This document shows positions 8,296-18,296 of a DNA stretch of 64,000 nt, one piece after another (the first letter of the stretch is position 1; each line of letters starts with the position of its first letter). The DNA lies in assembly GCF_000423565.1 (NCBI RefSeq), contig NZ_AUIF01000045.1, forward strand, positions 1-64,000, read 5' to 3'. The stretch is from Runella zeae DSM 19591. Lineage in GTDB: Bacteria > Bacteroidota > Bacteroidia > Cytophagales > Spirosomataceae. The position numbers were made by a program, and so were the translations under genes. Under the pieces are notes generated by a model. That model saw only the letters and a program-made list of their open reading frames with translations. It did not search any database and was not told the origin of the DNA.

Positions 8296-10523
8296 GAGGG
8301 TCAATTCCCCCTACCTACAACGTAATCTGGACGACACCTAGTCAAAATTCTTCCGAATCTATGCCCTGTGGTGGGGGCGATATTGGTCTCAATGTGTGGG
8401 TTGAAAATGGTGATGTTCTTTTTTACCTCTCCCGTAGCGGCACTTTTGATGAAAACAACGCCATGCTCAAACTCGGAAGAGTCAGACTCAAACTTTCGTC
8501 CAACCCCTTCAATGACAACACTTTTCGCCAAGAGCTTCGATTGCAAGAAGGTGGTGTACGTATCAGCGGCAACAATACAGTGCTCAACCTATGGGTAGAT
8601 GTATTTCGTCCTGTGGTTCATATTGATATACAAAGCCCCAAACCCACCAAAATCACCACAACTTACGAATCGTGGCGCTATGAAGATCGCCTCGTGCAGG
8701 GTTCGGCTTTACGCGAAAATTCGTATAAAATACCCCAAAAATTTGAGGTAAAAACCTACAAAGACGATATTCGTTTTGTGGAAAATGAAGTCTTATTTGT
8801 CCACCGCAATCGCAACGACCTCGACAACGCTTTTGACTATACTGTTCACTTAGAAGGTATGGATGCGGTTAAATCCGAGCTTTACAACCCGCTCAAAAAC
8901 AACACCTTTGGAGGAGTAATAAAAGCGACAAACATGAAGTCTATGGGTGAAAGCTCTGGTAAGTATGCAGATACTGACTTTCGAGGGTGGACTTTAGAAA
9001 GCATCAAACCTACTCGTTCACAAAATATCGAAATTGCCCTACACGTAGCTCAAACAGCTACTCTTGACGAATGGACGGCTGGACTCAGGAAAATACAAAC
9101 GGAGGCTTTGCAAAATCAAAAAACGGCGCTTTCTCAAACCCAAACATGGTGGCGGCAATTTTGGGAAAGAAGCTACATAGTGATTGAAGGCGCAGACAGC
9201 ACTATTTCGCGCAATTATCAGCTATTTCGTTATCAACTTGGCTGTAATGCCTATGGGCACTGGCCCACCAAATTCAACGGAGGGCTTTTTACTTTCGACC
9301 CTGTTTTTGTAGATAAAAAATACAATCACACCCCCGACTTTAGACTTTGGGGTGGTGGTACTATGACTGCCCAAAATCAGCGCCTTGTCTATTTTCCTAT
9401 GCTCAAAAGCGGGGATTTTGATATGCTAAAGCCCCAATTTGATTTTTATTTACGCTCACAAAACAACGCCGAGCTACGTTCAAAAATATATTGGAAACAC
9501 GCAGGAGCTTGTTTTACCGAACAAATCGAAAACTTTGGTCTCCCCAACCCCTTCGAATACGGCTACAAGCGCCCCGAAGGCTACGACCCTGGCATGGAAT
9601 ACAACGCTTGGCTTGAATACCAATGGGATACCGTCTTTGAGTTTTGTCTGATGATGCTCGAAACGGAGCGCTATGAAGGCCGAAATATCACTTCTTATAT
9701 TCCTTTTATCGAAAGCTGCCTCACTTTTTTTGATGAGCATTACCAATGGCTCGCCAAACAGCGCGGCACCAAAGCCTTAGACGAAAAAGGTCACTATGTA
9801 TTTTATCCTAGTTCGGCCTGTGAAACCTTCAAAATGACCTATAATTCGGCGACGGTCATTGCTGCTTTAAAAGTAATTCTTACCCGGATGCTGGAGCTAC
9901 CCGCCTCCTATTTAGAAACTTCTCAGCGGCAAAAATGGACTGCCATGCTCAACCGTATTCCTCCGTTACCTTTTCAGGAATTTGAAGGGCACAAAACCCT
10001 CGCTCCTGCGGTAGCTTGGATGCGCGTCCAAAACTCCGAAACTCCTCAGCTATATCCTGTGTTTCCGTGGGGATTATATGGCATCGGTAAACCTGACTTG
10101 GAAGTGGCCGTCAATACCTACAAACACGACCCGCACGCAATCAAATTCAAAAGTCATGTCGGATGGCGACAGTATAGCATTTTTGCGGCAAGGCTGGGCT
10201 TGACCAACGACGCCATGGAGCTTACTCGTCTCAAGTTTCAAAACTCAAATCATCGCTTTCCCACTTTTTGGGGACCTGGTTTTGACTGGACACCCGACCA
10301 CAACTGGGGCGGCTCGGCCATGATTGGACTCCAAGAAATGCTAATACAAGTGGACGGTAAAAAGATTTATCTTTTGCCCGCTTGGCCCAAACAATGGAAC
10401 GCCAAATTTAAGCTCCATGCCCCTTACAACACCACCGTGGAAGGGGAAGTTAAAAACGGAAAAATAGAATTTCTCAAAGTAACACCCACCTCACGAACTA
10501 GCGATGTGATACTTTCTTATTAA
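8142..10523 (+). CDS. DUF5703 / GH95-like glycoside hydrolase with repeats inserted in its N-terminus
   Basis: About 793 residues. From about residue 57 the sequence matches the DUF5703 family (VIWTTPSQNSSESMPCGGG, then GDIGLNVWVENGDVLFYLSR), followed by an (alpha/alpha)6-type region related to GH95-like glycosidases, with WRQFWERSYI, PTKFNGGLFT and GPGFDWTPDHNWGG. The N-terminus is odd. A hydrophobic signal-like run (LILRKILFLVFVVVVV) goes straight into residues encoded by palindromic repeats (ETLHATSL, HATSLR, TLHATSLRG). There is no ATG; the frame opens after a stop at 8121, and TTG at 8142 or 8145 or ATT at 8139 must serve as start. Expression or export may be altered. It follows the PSD1/DUF1501 pair on the same strand. 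Confidence 0.8.
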   Translation: MLILRKILFLVFVVVVVETLHATSLPHATSLRYTTAAQPITSHQTLHATSLRGSIPPTYNVIWTTPSQNSSESMPCGGGDIGLNVWVENGDVLFYLSRSGTFDENNAMLKLGRVRLKLSSNPFNDNTFRQELRLQEGGVRISGNNTVLNLWVDVFRPVVHIDIQSPKPTKITTTYESWRYEDRLVQGSALRENSYKIPQKFEVKTYKDDIRFVENEVLFVHRNRNDLDNAFDYTVHLEGMDAVKSELYNPLKNNTFGGVIKATNMKSMGESSGKYADTDFRGWTLESIKPTRSQNIEIALHVAQTATLDEWTAGLRKIQTEALQNQKTALSQTQTWWRQFWERSYIVIEGADSTISRNYQLFRYQLGCNAYGHWPTKFNGGLFTFDPVFVDKKYNHTPDFRLWGGGTMTAQNQRLVYFPMLKSGDFDMLKPQFDFYLRSQNNAELRSKIYWKHAGACFTEQIENFGLPNPFEYGYKRPEGYDPGMEYNAWLEYQWDTVFEFCLMMLETERYEGRNITSYIPFIESCLTFFDEHYQWLAKQRGTKALDEKGHYVFYPSSACETFKMTYNSATVIAALKVILTRMLELPASYLETSQRQKWTAMLNRIPPLPFQEFEGHKTLAPAVAWMRVQNSETPQLYPVFPWGLYGIGKPDLEVAVNTYKHDPHAIKFKSHVGWRQYSIFAARLGLTNDAMELTRLKFQNSNHRFPTFWGPGFDWTPDHNWGGSAMIGLQEMLIQVDGKKIYLLPAWPKQWNAKFKLHAPYNTTVEGEVKNGKIEFLKVTPTSRTSDVILSY

Positions 10524-10663
10524 ATAATAGGGTGCTCCATTTTGCATTAAACCAACCTTATGAGCACTAAGTAAGTACAAACCCAATTGAATAGTTGGCT
10601 TATTTGAACAAGGCAAAGTAGCGATTTATAGCTCCCTCAATTTTTTAGAACCATTTTCTTTCA

Positions 10664-11524
10664 TCAACTTTCCTCAACCTCTTTTTGTCGTTTGTGTTTC
10701 CAACGATTGTGAGACCATAGCCACTCTGCGGGGTGTCGTCGGATGGCTTGTTCGAGTAAATCTTTGTAAAGACGGGTGATTTCACCATCTGGCAAATCAT
10801 CGTAGGGAGGCTCGGCTACTTTATGAAATAGCACCGTATAATATCCCCTGCCTGTTCGATACATTTCTCCAAATACCACGGGCATTTTGGTAGTACGGGC
10901 GATTTTTTCAGTCCCTGGAAAAAAACCAGTTTCATGATTCAAAAACGGAAACCAGTAGGCATGTTCAGGTTCGTGGGGCGATTGATCGGCCACAAGCCCA
11001 GTGGTGCGAATTATTTTTCGGCGAGCCACTACTTCCCGCATTAGCCGCTGCATCGGAATAGGATATACCTCAAAAGACGACCTTACTCGAAACATAAAAT
11101 CATCCGATTTTTTGTCAGTCAATGTTTTGTAGACCACATCTACCGGAATACCACGCGTAGTAAGTGCCCCCGGTACCCACTCCCAATTGGCAACGTGCGC
11201 ACTAAAAGACAAAAAAGATTGCCCTTGCTGGATGTAGCCCTGCGGCAACTCAAAATTATCAATCTTTACGCGCTGCTGAAGCTCTTGGGGAGTTAGGTAA
11301 GGCAACTTCAAAGTTTCAACAAACAAATCTGCCAGAAGCTGATAAAATTCGCGGGCAATTTGACGAATTTCTTGGGGAGATTTTTCGGGAAAAGATTGTG
11401 TCAGATTCTGAATCACGAGTTTTTTACGATAGCCCACTACGTAGTAAATCAGCCCGTAGAATACATCCGATATTTTATACAATACACTCAAGGGCAAACG
11501 CCCTAGCCAGCCAAAAAGCCACAT
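10664..11524 (-). CDS. Lysophospholipid/lipid A-type acyltransferase (LpxL/HtrB family)
   Basis: A 286-residue inner-membrane-associated protein of the LpxL/HtrB family, which transfers an acyl chain to a lipid A precursor or a related lipid. The HxxxxE catalytic motif appears as HVANWE (about 110-115). An N-terminal hydrophobic stretch (WLFGWLGRLPLSVLYKISD) and the usual C-terminal WLWSHNRWK with basic tail are present. Length is normal for the family. It has its own transcription unit, divergent from the creatininase-like gene. In Bacteroidota these proteins may instead acylate aminolipids or flavolipids, so the acceptor is uncertain. Confidence 0.85.
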   Translation of the reverse strand: MWLFGWLGRLPLSVLYKISDVFYGLIYYVVGYRKKLVIQNLTQSFPEKSPQEIRQIAREFYQLLADLFVETLKLPYLTPQELQQRVKIDNFELPQGYIQQGQSFLSFSAHVANWEWVPGALTTRGIPVDVVYKTLTDKKSDDFMFRVRSSFEVYPIPMQRLMREVVARRKIIRTTGLVADQSPHEPEHAYWFPFLNHETGFFPGTEKIARTTKMPVVFGEMYRTGRGYYTVLFHKVAEPPYDDLPDGEITRLYKDLLEQAIRRHPAEWLWSHNRWKHKRQKEVEES

Positions 11525-11659
11525 TGATTACGCTATTTTATGATTTTAGTAAACGACCAAAACAAGTCTGCTCGTTAGAAATCGTTTAGATTTCAAAAGC
11601 AAAGTTAGTAAATGAAGCCATGAATTTTGCTTATAACACACATTCTCAATCATAAGCCT

Positions 11660-12424
11660 ATGCCACGACCTTATATTTTGGCCGAAACCAACTGGAAAGC
11701 CGTTAAAAATACCTCTTACGACTTAGCAATTTTACCGTGGGGAGCCACCGAAGCCCACAACTATCACCTCCCTTATGCCACCGACAACTACGAGGCCGAT
11801 GCCATCGCTGCCACAGCAGCACGCATTGCTTGGGAACAAGGCCGCAAAGTATTGGTATTGCCAACAGTTCCTTTTGGAGTAAACACAGGGCAATCCGATA
11901 TACCCTTTTGTTTGAATATTTACCCAAGTACCCAAATGGCGATTTTGAGAGATATTGCCGAAGTAGTTTCGCGAAGTGGCATCAAAAAGTTGTTGGTATT
12001 CAATAGCCACGGTGGCAATGATTTCAAACAAATCATCAGAGAAGTAGGAGCCCAAGTACCTGATGTGTGGATAAGTACTTGTTTTTGGTTTAAAGCACTT
12101 GACGGCAAACAGTACTTTGAACAACCCGGCGACCATGCCGACGAAACCGAAACCAGCCTTTTGCTGCATTTACATCCTGAGTTGGTTTTACCACTTAACG
12201 AAGCTGGCGAAGGCAAAGCCCGTACTAGCAAAATCAGCGCCCTACGCGAAGGATGGGCCTGGGCCGAACGCCGCTGGACTCAAGTCACCGACGATACTGG
12301 TGTGGGCAACCCACAACACGCCTCTGCCGAAAAAGGTCAGCGTTTTTTTGAAGACCTTACCAAAAAAATGGCAGCGTTTTTGATAGAAATTGCCGACGTA
12401 GACACTCAGCATCTTTACGAATAA
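11660..12424 (+). CDS. Creatininase family amidohydrolase
   Basis: A 254-residue cytoplasmic metal-dependent amidohydrolase of the creatininase/FAPy-deformylase group. The metal-binding pattern is visible: ILPWGATEAHNYHLPYATDNYEAD (Glu, His, Asp), NSHGGND in the middle, and GDHADETETSL with the distal Glu. The reaction is ring opening of an amide; family members act on creatinine, formamidopyrimidines or mycofactocin peptide. I chose ATG 11660 because the in-frame TTG at 11627 would add eleven unconserved residues. It stands alone, so the substrate cannot be inferred. Confidence 0.85.
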   Translation: MPRPYILAETNWKAVKNTSYDLAILPWGATEAHNYHLPYATDNYEADAIAATAARIAWEQGRKVLVLPTVPFGVNTGQSDIPFCLNIYPSTQMAILRDIAEVVSRSGIKKLLVFNSHGGNDFKQIIREVGAQVPDVWISTCFWFKALDGKQYFEQPGDHADETETSLLLHLHPELVLPLNEAGEGKARTSKISALREGWAWAERRWTQVTDDTGVGNPQHASAEKGQRFFEDLTKKMAAFLIEIADVDTQHLYE

Positions 12425-12573
12425 CCGTTCTCAAAGCTAGAGATTAACACGATTTTTCTTAACGAGTGATTTGTACTTTCCCCCTTTTTTAGCCCTTAAA
12501 AAAGGTTTTGAGAAAAAAAATTTATGATTTTTTTGATACTATCACTCAAATTACTTTATTTACGTAATCACTA

Positions 12574-13215
12574 TTGTTTTTTAGCACATTGTCAGTAAGA
12601 ATAGAATTACAGTACTTGCCTAGTTTAGAATACTTTGCATGTTTATTGAAATACGGTGAAGTGGAGATAGAAGCACATGAGTATTTTGTGAAGCAAACCT
12701 ACCGCAATCGCTGCCACATTCTTACGGCCAACGGCTTAGATACTTTGGTGATTCCAGTGTTACATAGTGGAGGAAAAATGCCCATTAGAGAGGTTAAGAT
12801 AGATTATTCTCAATCATGGGTAAAGCGACATTGGGGTGCCATCGTCGCAGCATATGGCAAGGCTCCTTACTTTGAATATTTTGGGAGCGATTTTGAGCGA
12901 ATTTTCCAAAGAAAAACAACTTTTTTGTTTGATCTTAATTGGGAACTGCTGACAATCTGTCTGAAACTGCTACGGCTCAATCCGACAATCCGTCTAAGCA
13001 ATGTGTACAATAATGAGGTAGAAAACGGCCATATTGACGCACTTTCTCAAATTCACCCCAAAAAGTCGCACAGGCACAACAATTTCTACCAATCTGTTGT
13101 TTATCAACAAAACTTTGGGAGTGAATTTGTCCCTAATTTAAGTGTGATTGACCTACTGATGTGCCAAGGAGCAGAGGCAACCCCCATCCTAAAGCGCTCA
13201 CTAAACGTAAATTGA
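12574..13215 (+). CDS. WbqC-like family protein
   Basis: About 213 residues, matching the WbqC-like family (IELQYLPSLEYFACLLK at the start, then KQTYRNRCHILTANGLDTL and SWVKRHWGAIVAAYGKAPYFEYF). WbqC proteins are linked to O-antigen/surface polysaccharide loci but have no proven reaction. No ATG fits; TTG at 12574 or TTG at 12589 is the start, and the second places the conserved IELQYLP near the N-terminus as in homologues. It is 87 bp upstream of clpC on the same strand, and no sugar genes surround it. Confidence 0.8.
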   Translation: MFFSTLSVRIELQYLPSLEYFACLLKYGEVEIEAHEYFVKQTYRNRCHILTANGLDTLVIPVLHSGGKMPIREVKIDYSQSWVKRHWGAIVAAYGKAPYFEYFGSDFERIFQRKTTFLFDLNWELLTICLKLLRLNPTIRLSNVYNNEVENGHIDALSQIHPKKSHRHNNFYQSVVYQQNFGSEFVPNLSVIDLLMCQGAEATPILKRSLNVN

Positions 13216-13302
13216 ACGAACTAAGAGGATTATTCGTTACGGATGTAGATACATCTTTTAGCCATACACCTCAATTTCTAGCCTTGAAAGAATCATCAAT
13301 AA

Positions 13303-15828
13303 ATGGAAGCAAAATTTTCAAACCGCGTCAAAGAAGTCATTCAGCTCAGCCGTGAAGAAGCAATCCGTCTTGGGCATGATTATATCGGCACCGAGCATCT
13401 GATCTTAGGAATGATTCGAGAAGGAGAAGGTGTGGCTTTAGCCTTGTTAAAAAAATTGGGCGTATCGTTGGATGAGCTCCGGGTTACGATTGAACAAGTA
13501 ACCAAAGGTACGGCGACCAACAATGTCAAGAATTTGGCTAACATTCCACTGACTCGTCAATCAGAGAAAGTCCTTAAAATTACCTACTTAGAAGCCAAAA
13601 TTTTTAAAAGCCCACTTATTGGCACAGAGCATCTGCTGCTGTCCATTCTGCGTGACCCCGACAACCTAGCCTCGCAGATTTTAGCCAAGTTTAATGTAAA
13701 CTATGAAATCGTTAAGGAAATGTTAGAGTATCAATCATCAGGCACCAAACCACACGCTGGTCCCGAAACTGACGACGATGATGAGCGGAGTATGTTCAGT
13801 GGAGGTTCGCAGCAAGGAAAAGACCCAAAAAGTGCCGAAAAGTCGCGTACACCTGTATTAGACAACTTCGGCCGAGACCTTACTAAGATGGCTGAATTGG
13901 GCAAATTAGACCCTATAGTAGGCCGTGAAAAAGAAATCGAACGTGTAGCCCAAGTCCTAAGCCGCCGCAAGAAAAACAACCCCGTCCTTATTGGAGAACC
14001 GGGAGTTGGTAAAACAGCAATTGCCGAAGGATTAGCATTAAGAATTGTACAGAAGAAAGTATCACGGGTGCTTTTTGGCAAACGTGTCGTAACCCTTGAT
14101 TTGGCTTCGTTGGTGGCAGGTACTAAGTACCGTGGCCAATTTGAAGAACGTATGAAAGCCGTAATGAATGAACTAGAAAAATCACCCGAAGTGATTCTAT
14201 TCATTGATGAGCTTCATACTATCGTAGGCGCAGGTGGAGCTTCTGGCTCGCTTGATGCTTCCAATATGTTTAAGCCAGCTTTAGCCCGGGGCGACATCCA
14301 ATGCATTGGAGCTACTACCTTGGACGAATACCGTCAGTATATCGAAAAAGATGGTGCTTTGGCTCGCCGCTTTCAGATAGTGATGGTAGATGCGCCAAGC
14401 GTAGAAGAAACCATCGAAATCTTGAACAATATCAAAGATAAATACGAGGATCACCACCACGTAAATTATACCGAAGATGCTATTGCACAAGCGGTGAAAT
14501 TGTCCGAAAGATATATCACGGATCGCTTCTTGCCCGACAAAGCCATCGACGTTATGGACGAAGTGGGCGCCCGCGTACACATCAGCAATATTACAGTTCC
14601 AGAAGATATTGTTTTGTTAGAGCAACAAATCGAGGAAATTAAAAAACAGAAAAACCTCGTTGTCAAAAGTCAAAAATACGAAGAAGCCGCTCAACTTCGC
14701 GACCGCGAGAAAAAGCTTTTAGACCAACTTGACCGTGCAAAAATCGCGTGGGAAGAAGAAACTAAAAAGCGCCGCTATACCGTAACGGAAGAAAATGTAG
14801 CCGAAGTAGTAGCGATGATGACGGGAATACCTGTCAATCGTGTGGCACAAAACGAAGGCCAAAAACTGCTGGGTATGGGAGATGAGCTAAAAGCAAGGGT
14901 GATTGGCCAAAATTTACCTATCGAAAAGCTTACCAAAGCGATTCAACGTACACGGGTAGGTCTCAAAGACCCTAAAAAACCTATCGGTTCGTTTATCTTC
15001 CTAGGGCCTACGGGTGTTGGTAAAACGGAACTCGCTAAAGTATTGGCTACTTACTTATTTGACAAAGAAGATGCCCTTGTGCGTATCGATATGAGCGAAT
15101 ACATGGAGAAATTCAGCGTATCGCGCCTCATTGGAGCGCCTCCGGGCTATGTAGGATACGAAGAAGGTGGTCAACTTACCGAAAAGATTCGTCGCAAACC
15201 TTACAGCGTGGTACTTTTGGATGAAATCGAAAAAGCGCACCCTGATGTATTCAATATCCTACTCCAAGTATTGGACGACGGTATTTTAACTGACGGGCTT
15301 GGTCGCCGTGTGGATTTCCGCAATACCATCATTATCATGACTTCAAACATTGGAGTTCGTGACTTGAAAGACTTCGGTAGTGGTATTGGTTTTGCAACCA
15401 AAGCCAAATCCGAAAATCAGGATGAAATCATGAAAACAACCATCCAAAATGCGTTGCGGAAAGCTTTCTCACCTGAGTTCTTGAACCGTCTCGACGATGT
15501 GATCGTGTTTAACTCGCTTCAGCGCGAAGATATTCACCGTATCATTGATATTTCGTTGGCCAAGTTGTTTAATCGTGTTACTAATTTGGGTTATAAAGTA
15601 GAGCTGACCGAAAAAGCCAAAGACTTCTTGTCCGAAAAAGGTTATGATCAGCAATACGGTGCACGCCCTCTCAATAGAGCTATCCAAAAATACTTGGAAG
15701 ACCCTGTGGCAGAAGAAATCCTGAAAGGAGACTTACGCGAAGGTGATACACTCCTTGCCGACCATGAAGAAGGTAGCGAAAACTTAGTAATCACGGTCAG
15801 AAAAAAAGAAGAAGAAGTCATTAACTAA
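13303..15828 (+). CDS. clpC: ATP-dependent Clp protease ATP-binding subunit ClpC
   Basis: An 841-residue Hsp100 unfoldase that feeds substrates to ClpP. Two Clp_N repeats occupy about 1-145. The first AAA+ domain has Walker [10 protein letters not shown] at about 231. A UVR coiled-coil region follows ([17 protein letters not shown], about 450), typical of ClpC and absent from ClpA. The second AAA+ domain has Walker [10 protein letters not shown] at about 567. The ClpP-docking IGF loop is at about 692 (GSGIGF), and the D2-small domain is at the C-terminus. Length and order are standard. No mcsA/mcsB or ctsR lies beside it. A strong hairpin terminator follows. Confidence 0.97.
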   Translation: MEAKFSNRVKEVIQLSREEAIRLGHDYIGTEHLILGMIREGEGVALALLKKLGVSLDELRVTIEQVTKGTATNNVKNLANIPLTRQSEKVLKITYLEAKIFKSPLIGTEHLLLSILRDPDNLASQILAKFNVNYEIVKEMLEYQSSGTKPHAGPETDDDDERSMFSGGSQQGKDPKSAEKSRTPVLDNFGRDLTKMAELGKLDPIVGREKEIERVAQVLSRRKKNNPVLIGEPGVGKTAIAEGLALRIVQKKVSRVLFGKRVVTLDLASLVAGTKYRGQFEERMKAVMNELEKSPEVILFIDELHTIVGAGGASGSLDASNMFKPALARGDIQCIGATTLDEYRQYIEKDGALARRFQIVMVDAPSVEETIEILNNIKDKYEDHHHVNYTEDAIAQAVKLSERYITDRFLPDKAIDVMDEVGARVHISNITVPEDIVLLEQQIEEIKKQKNLVVKSQKYEEAAQLRDREKKLLDQLDRAKIAWEEETKKRRYTVTEENVAEVVAMMTGIPVNRVAQNEGQKLLGMGDELKARVIGQNLPIEKLTKAIQRTRVGLKDPKKPIGSFIFLGPTGVGKTELAKVLATYLFDKEDALVRIDMSEYMEKFSVSRLIGAPPGYVGYEEGGQLTEKIRRKPYSVVLLDEIEKAHPDVFNILLQVLDDGILTDGLGRRVDFRNTIIIMTSNIGVRDLKDFGSGIGFATKAKSENQDEIMKTTIQNALRKAFSPEFLNRLDDVIVFNSLQREDIHRIIDISLAKLFNRVTNLGYKVELTEKAKDFLSEKGYDQQYGARPLNRAIQKYLEDPVAEEILKGDLREGDTLLADHEEGSENLVITVRKKEEEVIN

Positions 15829-15939
15829 CTTTTGTATTCTGTCTTTTTTACTTAATTGTAAATATTCAAGACAAAATTGCAACGATACAAGAAGAGACTT
15901 TTTCCTGAAAAGCTTTTTTCTTAAAAAATACGTCTTAAC

Positions 15940-15978
15940 ATCAAAAAGGGTACAATCTTTGATTGTATCCTTTTTGAT
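15940..15978 (+). terminator. Intrinsic terminator after clpC
   Basis: An 18-bp stem (left arm 15940-15957, right arm 15961-15978) with a TTT loop and one GU pair. The right arm carries a T-run at 15971-15975. It separates clpC from the VTC-domain gene, which starts 18 bp later. Confidence 0.85.
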
Positions 15979-15996
15979 TTTGGAGACTATTTTGAC

Positions 15997-16740
15997 ATGA
16001 ATCTACCTTTACTTGCTCAATTTTCGGGGATTTCGCTATGCGAGGGAGCAGCGGTTCCGTTGATGAATCGGGTAGATACAAAATACCTGATTCCTCGTCA
16101 TCAATTAAATGAAATCATTGGGGGTCTAAAGCCTCATTATAATATATTGGAGCTTCAACATAAAAGGATATTTAGATATGATACCCTTTATTTTGACACG
16201 CCTGCCCGCTTGTTTTATCATCAACATCTACGCGGCAAACTTAGTAGATACAAGATTCGGACGCGGCGCTATGTTGATACTGATACCGACTTTTTTGAGA
16301 TCAAACACAAAAACAACAAACATCGGACTATTAAAAATCGAATTCAAGTTCCCGACATGGGAGAGTACCTGTGTCGAGACAGTCGTCAATTCCTAGCCCA
16401 ACAACTCCCGCATTTTCGGTTACCCCTTGAGCCCACACTTTGGGTGTATTATCATCGGTTTACGCTTATCAACAAGCACCTCGATGAGCGGCTTACTTTC
16501 GACATTAATGTGTGGTTTCGGTGGCAACAGCAGTCTATTGCTTATCCTCACATGGTGGTAGCCGAACTCAAACAAGATTTTCCCTTTCATAGTCCTTTTG
16601 TGGAACTCATGAAGCAAGTTGAAATCCGCGCTGGGGGAATTAGTAAGTATTGTTTAGGAATGAGTAGCCTACAGCCTGCGCTCCGCAACAATGCCTTCAA
16701 ACCTACTATCTCTAAAATCAATCATTTACACGAATATTGA
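15997..16740 (+). CDS. VTC-domain protein (polyphosphate polymerase-like)
   Basis: A 247-residue protein of the VTC domain family (CYTH/triphosphate-tunnel superfamily), whose yeast member Vtc4 makes polyphosphate from ATP. Tunnel-type basic residues and Glu are visible: NRVDTKYLIPRHQL near the start, FRYDTLYFDTP, KLSRYKIRTRRY, FEIKHKNNKHRTIKNR and, late, VVAELKQD. There is no membrane segment; the protein would be cytoplasmic beside its membrane partner. The DUF4956 gene follows after 21 bp, a widespread pairing. Bacterial VTC proteins of this short type have no firmly proven activity. Confidence 0.85.
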   Translation: MNLPLLAQFSGISLCEGAAVPLMNRVDTKYLIPRHQLNEIIGGLKPHYNILELQHKRIFRYDTLYFDTPARLFYHQHLRGKLSRYKIRTRRYVDTDTDFFEIKHKNNKHRTIKNRIQVPDMGEYLCRDSRQFLAQQLPHFRLPLEPTLWVYYHRFTLINKHLDERLTFDINVWFRWQQQSIAYPHMVVAELKQDFPFHSPFVELMKQVEIRAGGISKYCLGMSSLQPALRNNAFKPTISKINHLHEY

Positions 16741-16761
16741 CCAATCATTCCCCCCTTTGCT

Positions 16762-17331
16762 ATGGCCTCTAATGTTGCACATCCCGACCTGTTTTTTCAA
16801 ATTGGCCTTGACTTATTTAGCATGGTCATTTTGTTGCGTCTCATCTATTTTCCTATCTACCGAAATACCGAATTTCTTTTTACTTTTTTTGTCTTCAATC
16901 TTATTGTATTTTCAGTTACTTACCTTCTCAATCAGCTAGAAATATCAATGTGGGCAGCTTTTGGGCTTTTTGCTGTATTTGCAATGCTTCGCTATCGCAC
17001 TGAGGGCATATCAATACGTGACATGACGTATCTTTTTTTGGTTATTGCCTTGGGGCTTATTCACGGTATTGCCGCCAATTCGGTAGGGACAACTGCCATT
17101 ATTACTAGCTTAATTTTGGTGTTTACTTATATTTTTGAAGCGGATTTTCTTTATAGACGCGAACAAGTCAAAGAAATTATGTATGACAAAATAGCGCTCA
17201 TTACTGCCGAGCGTCGCGAAGAACTCATAGAAGATATACAAGAACGTACTGGACTGAAAATCAACAGAGTAGAAGTAAAAAAACTGGATTTTCTACGTGA
17301 TATAGCCTATCTAAAAATTTATTATTATTAA
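16762..17331 (+). CDS. DUF4956 integral membrane protein
   Basis: A 189-residue membrane protein with about four hydrophobic helices in the first 120 residues (LFSMVILLRLIYF, FLFTFFVFNLIVFSVTYLL, MTYLFLVIALGLIHGIA, TAIITSLILVFTYIFEA). A conserved central loop reads FAVFAMLRYRTEGISIRDM. A cytoplasmic alpha/beta C-terminal domain ends in LKIYYY. DUF4956 commonly sits next to VTC-domain genes, and the pair may couple polyphosphate synthesis to a membrane function. The stop codon overlaps the left arm of the terminator hairpin. Confidence 0.88.
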   Translation: MASNVAHPDLFFQIGLDLFSMVILLRLIYFPIYRNTEFLFTFFVFNLIVFSVTYLLNQLEISMWAAFGLFAVFAMLRYRTEGISIRDMTYLFLVIALGLIHGIAANSVGTTAIITSLILVFTYIFEADFLYRREQVKEIMYDKIALITAERREELIEDIQERTGLKINRVEVKKLDFLRDIAYLKIYYY

Positions 17332-17365
17332 CCAAAAAAGGCCCTGTCTGACCTTTTTTGGTTAA
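17328..17365 (+). terminator. Intrinsic terminator after the VTC/DUF4956 operon
   Basis: Perfect 14-bp stem (17328-17341 with 17352-17365), loop of 10 nt, T6 in the right arm. The A-rich left arm means it could also serve the minus-strand esterase operon ending at 17406. Confidence 0.85.
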
Positions 17366-17405
17366 TAAGTACATTCTTTTTATCGATTGTAGATCAATAG
17401 AGCCT

Positions 17406-18236
17406 TTATTTGTTTCGTTGCTTATCAAAGTATTGCTTCATAAACAGTAATTGATAGTTAACGCCATTGTTCCAATAGTTCCAGTTATGTCCGCCAGGAC
17501 GAGTAATATAATCGTGAGCGATGTTTCTTTCAAGCATTTTCTCGTGGAGATTGTTGTTGACCCTAAAGAAAAAGTCTTCGGTTCCGCAATCCACAATAAT
17601 CGCCAACGACCCCGGTGTGAGCAAATGCAATAAATTGATGACGGTATTTTTTTCCCAATTTTCAGGCGCTTGGGCGTAAGTTCCTAGCCGTTTGGCCATA
17701 TCCCAATTGTTGGGAAACGGACGAATATCTACCCCACCACTCATACTGCCCGCCGCTCCAAATACATCTTGGTGCTTAAACGCAAGATACAAAGCCCCAT
17801 GACCGCCCATGCTCAGCCCCGTGATAGCTCTTCCTGTGCGAGCTTTGATGGTTTTATAATGGTCGTCTATCCATTTTACTAGCTCTTGTGATACATAAGT
17901 CTCATAACGCCAACTCGCATCGACGGGGCTATCCCAGTACCAACTCGAAAAATTGCCGTCAGGACAAACAATAATGCTTTGATAAGTGTCAGCTGCTTGC
18001 TGCATAAAAGGTGCTTTTTTGACCCAATCGCTATAATTGCCACTGTAGCCATGCAAAAGATAAACCACCGGAAATTCTTTGCCACTACTGTAAGAATCAG
18101 GGGTAATGACAACCGCCTTGATATTTTTTTTCATCGACGCGCTGTAGGTTTCTACGGTATCTACTTTGACGGCCCACACTTCACGGCCTCCGAGGCAAAG
18201 CGTAATAACAATGACTAAACGTTTGAAGAGATTCAT
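17406..18236 (-). CDS. Secreted esterase of the esterase D / feruloyl esterase type
   Basis: A 276-residue exported alpha/beta hydrolase. Signal peptide MNLFKRLVIVITLCLGGREV supports the ATG at 18236 over an upstream ATG at 18296. The oxyanion strand is YLLHGYSGNYSDW, the nucleophile elbow GLSMGGHGAL (Ser), the acid likely the Asp in IVDCGTEDFF, and the His in RPGGHNWNYW. This places it in the putative esterase family (esterase D, acetyl-xylan/feruloyl esterases). It lies 60 bp downstream of the CE15-like gene on the same strand, and both probably remove ester decorations from plant polysaccharide. Confidence 0.85.
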   Translation of the reverse strand: MNLFKRLVIVITLCLGGREVWAVKVDTVETYSASMKKNIKAVVITPDSYSSGKEFPVVYLLHGYSGNYSDWVKKAPFMQQAADTYQSIIVCPDGNFSSWYWDSPVDASWRYETYVSQELVKWIDDHYKTIKARTGRAITGLSMGGHGALYLAFKHQDVFGAAGSMSGGVDIRPFPNNWDMAKRLGTYAQAPENWEKNTVINLLHLLTPGSLAIIVDCGTEDFFFRVNNNLHEKMLERNIAHDYITRPGGHNWNYWNNGVNYQLLFMKQYFDKQRNK

Positions 18237-18296
18237 AAGAATAAAAAATAATGCGTAAAGTGACGTACTATAAAACTGAATAAGTTTAAAAGGCAA

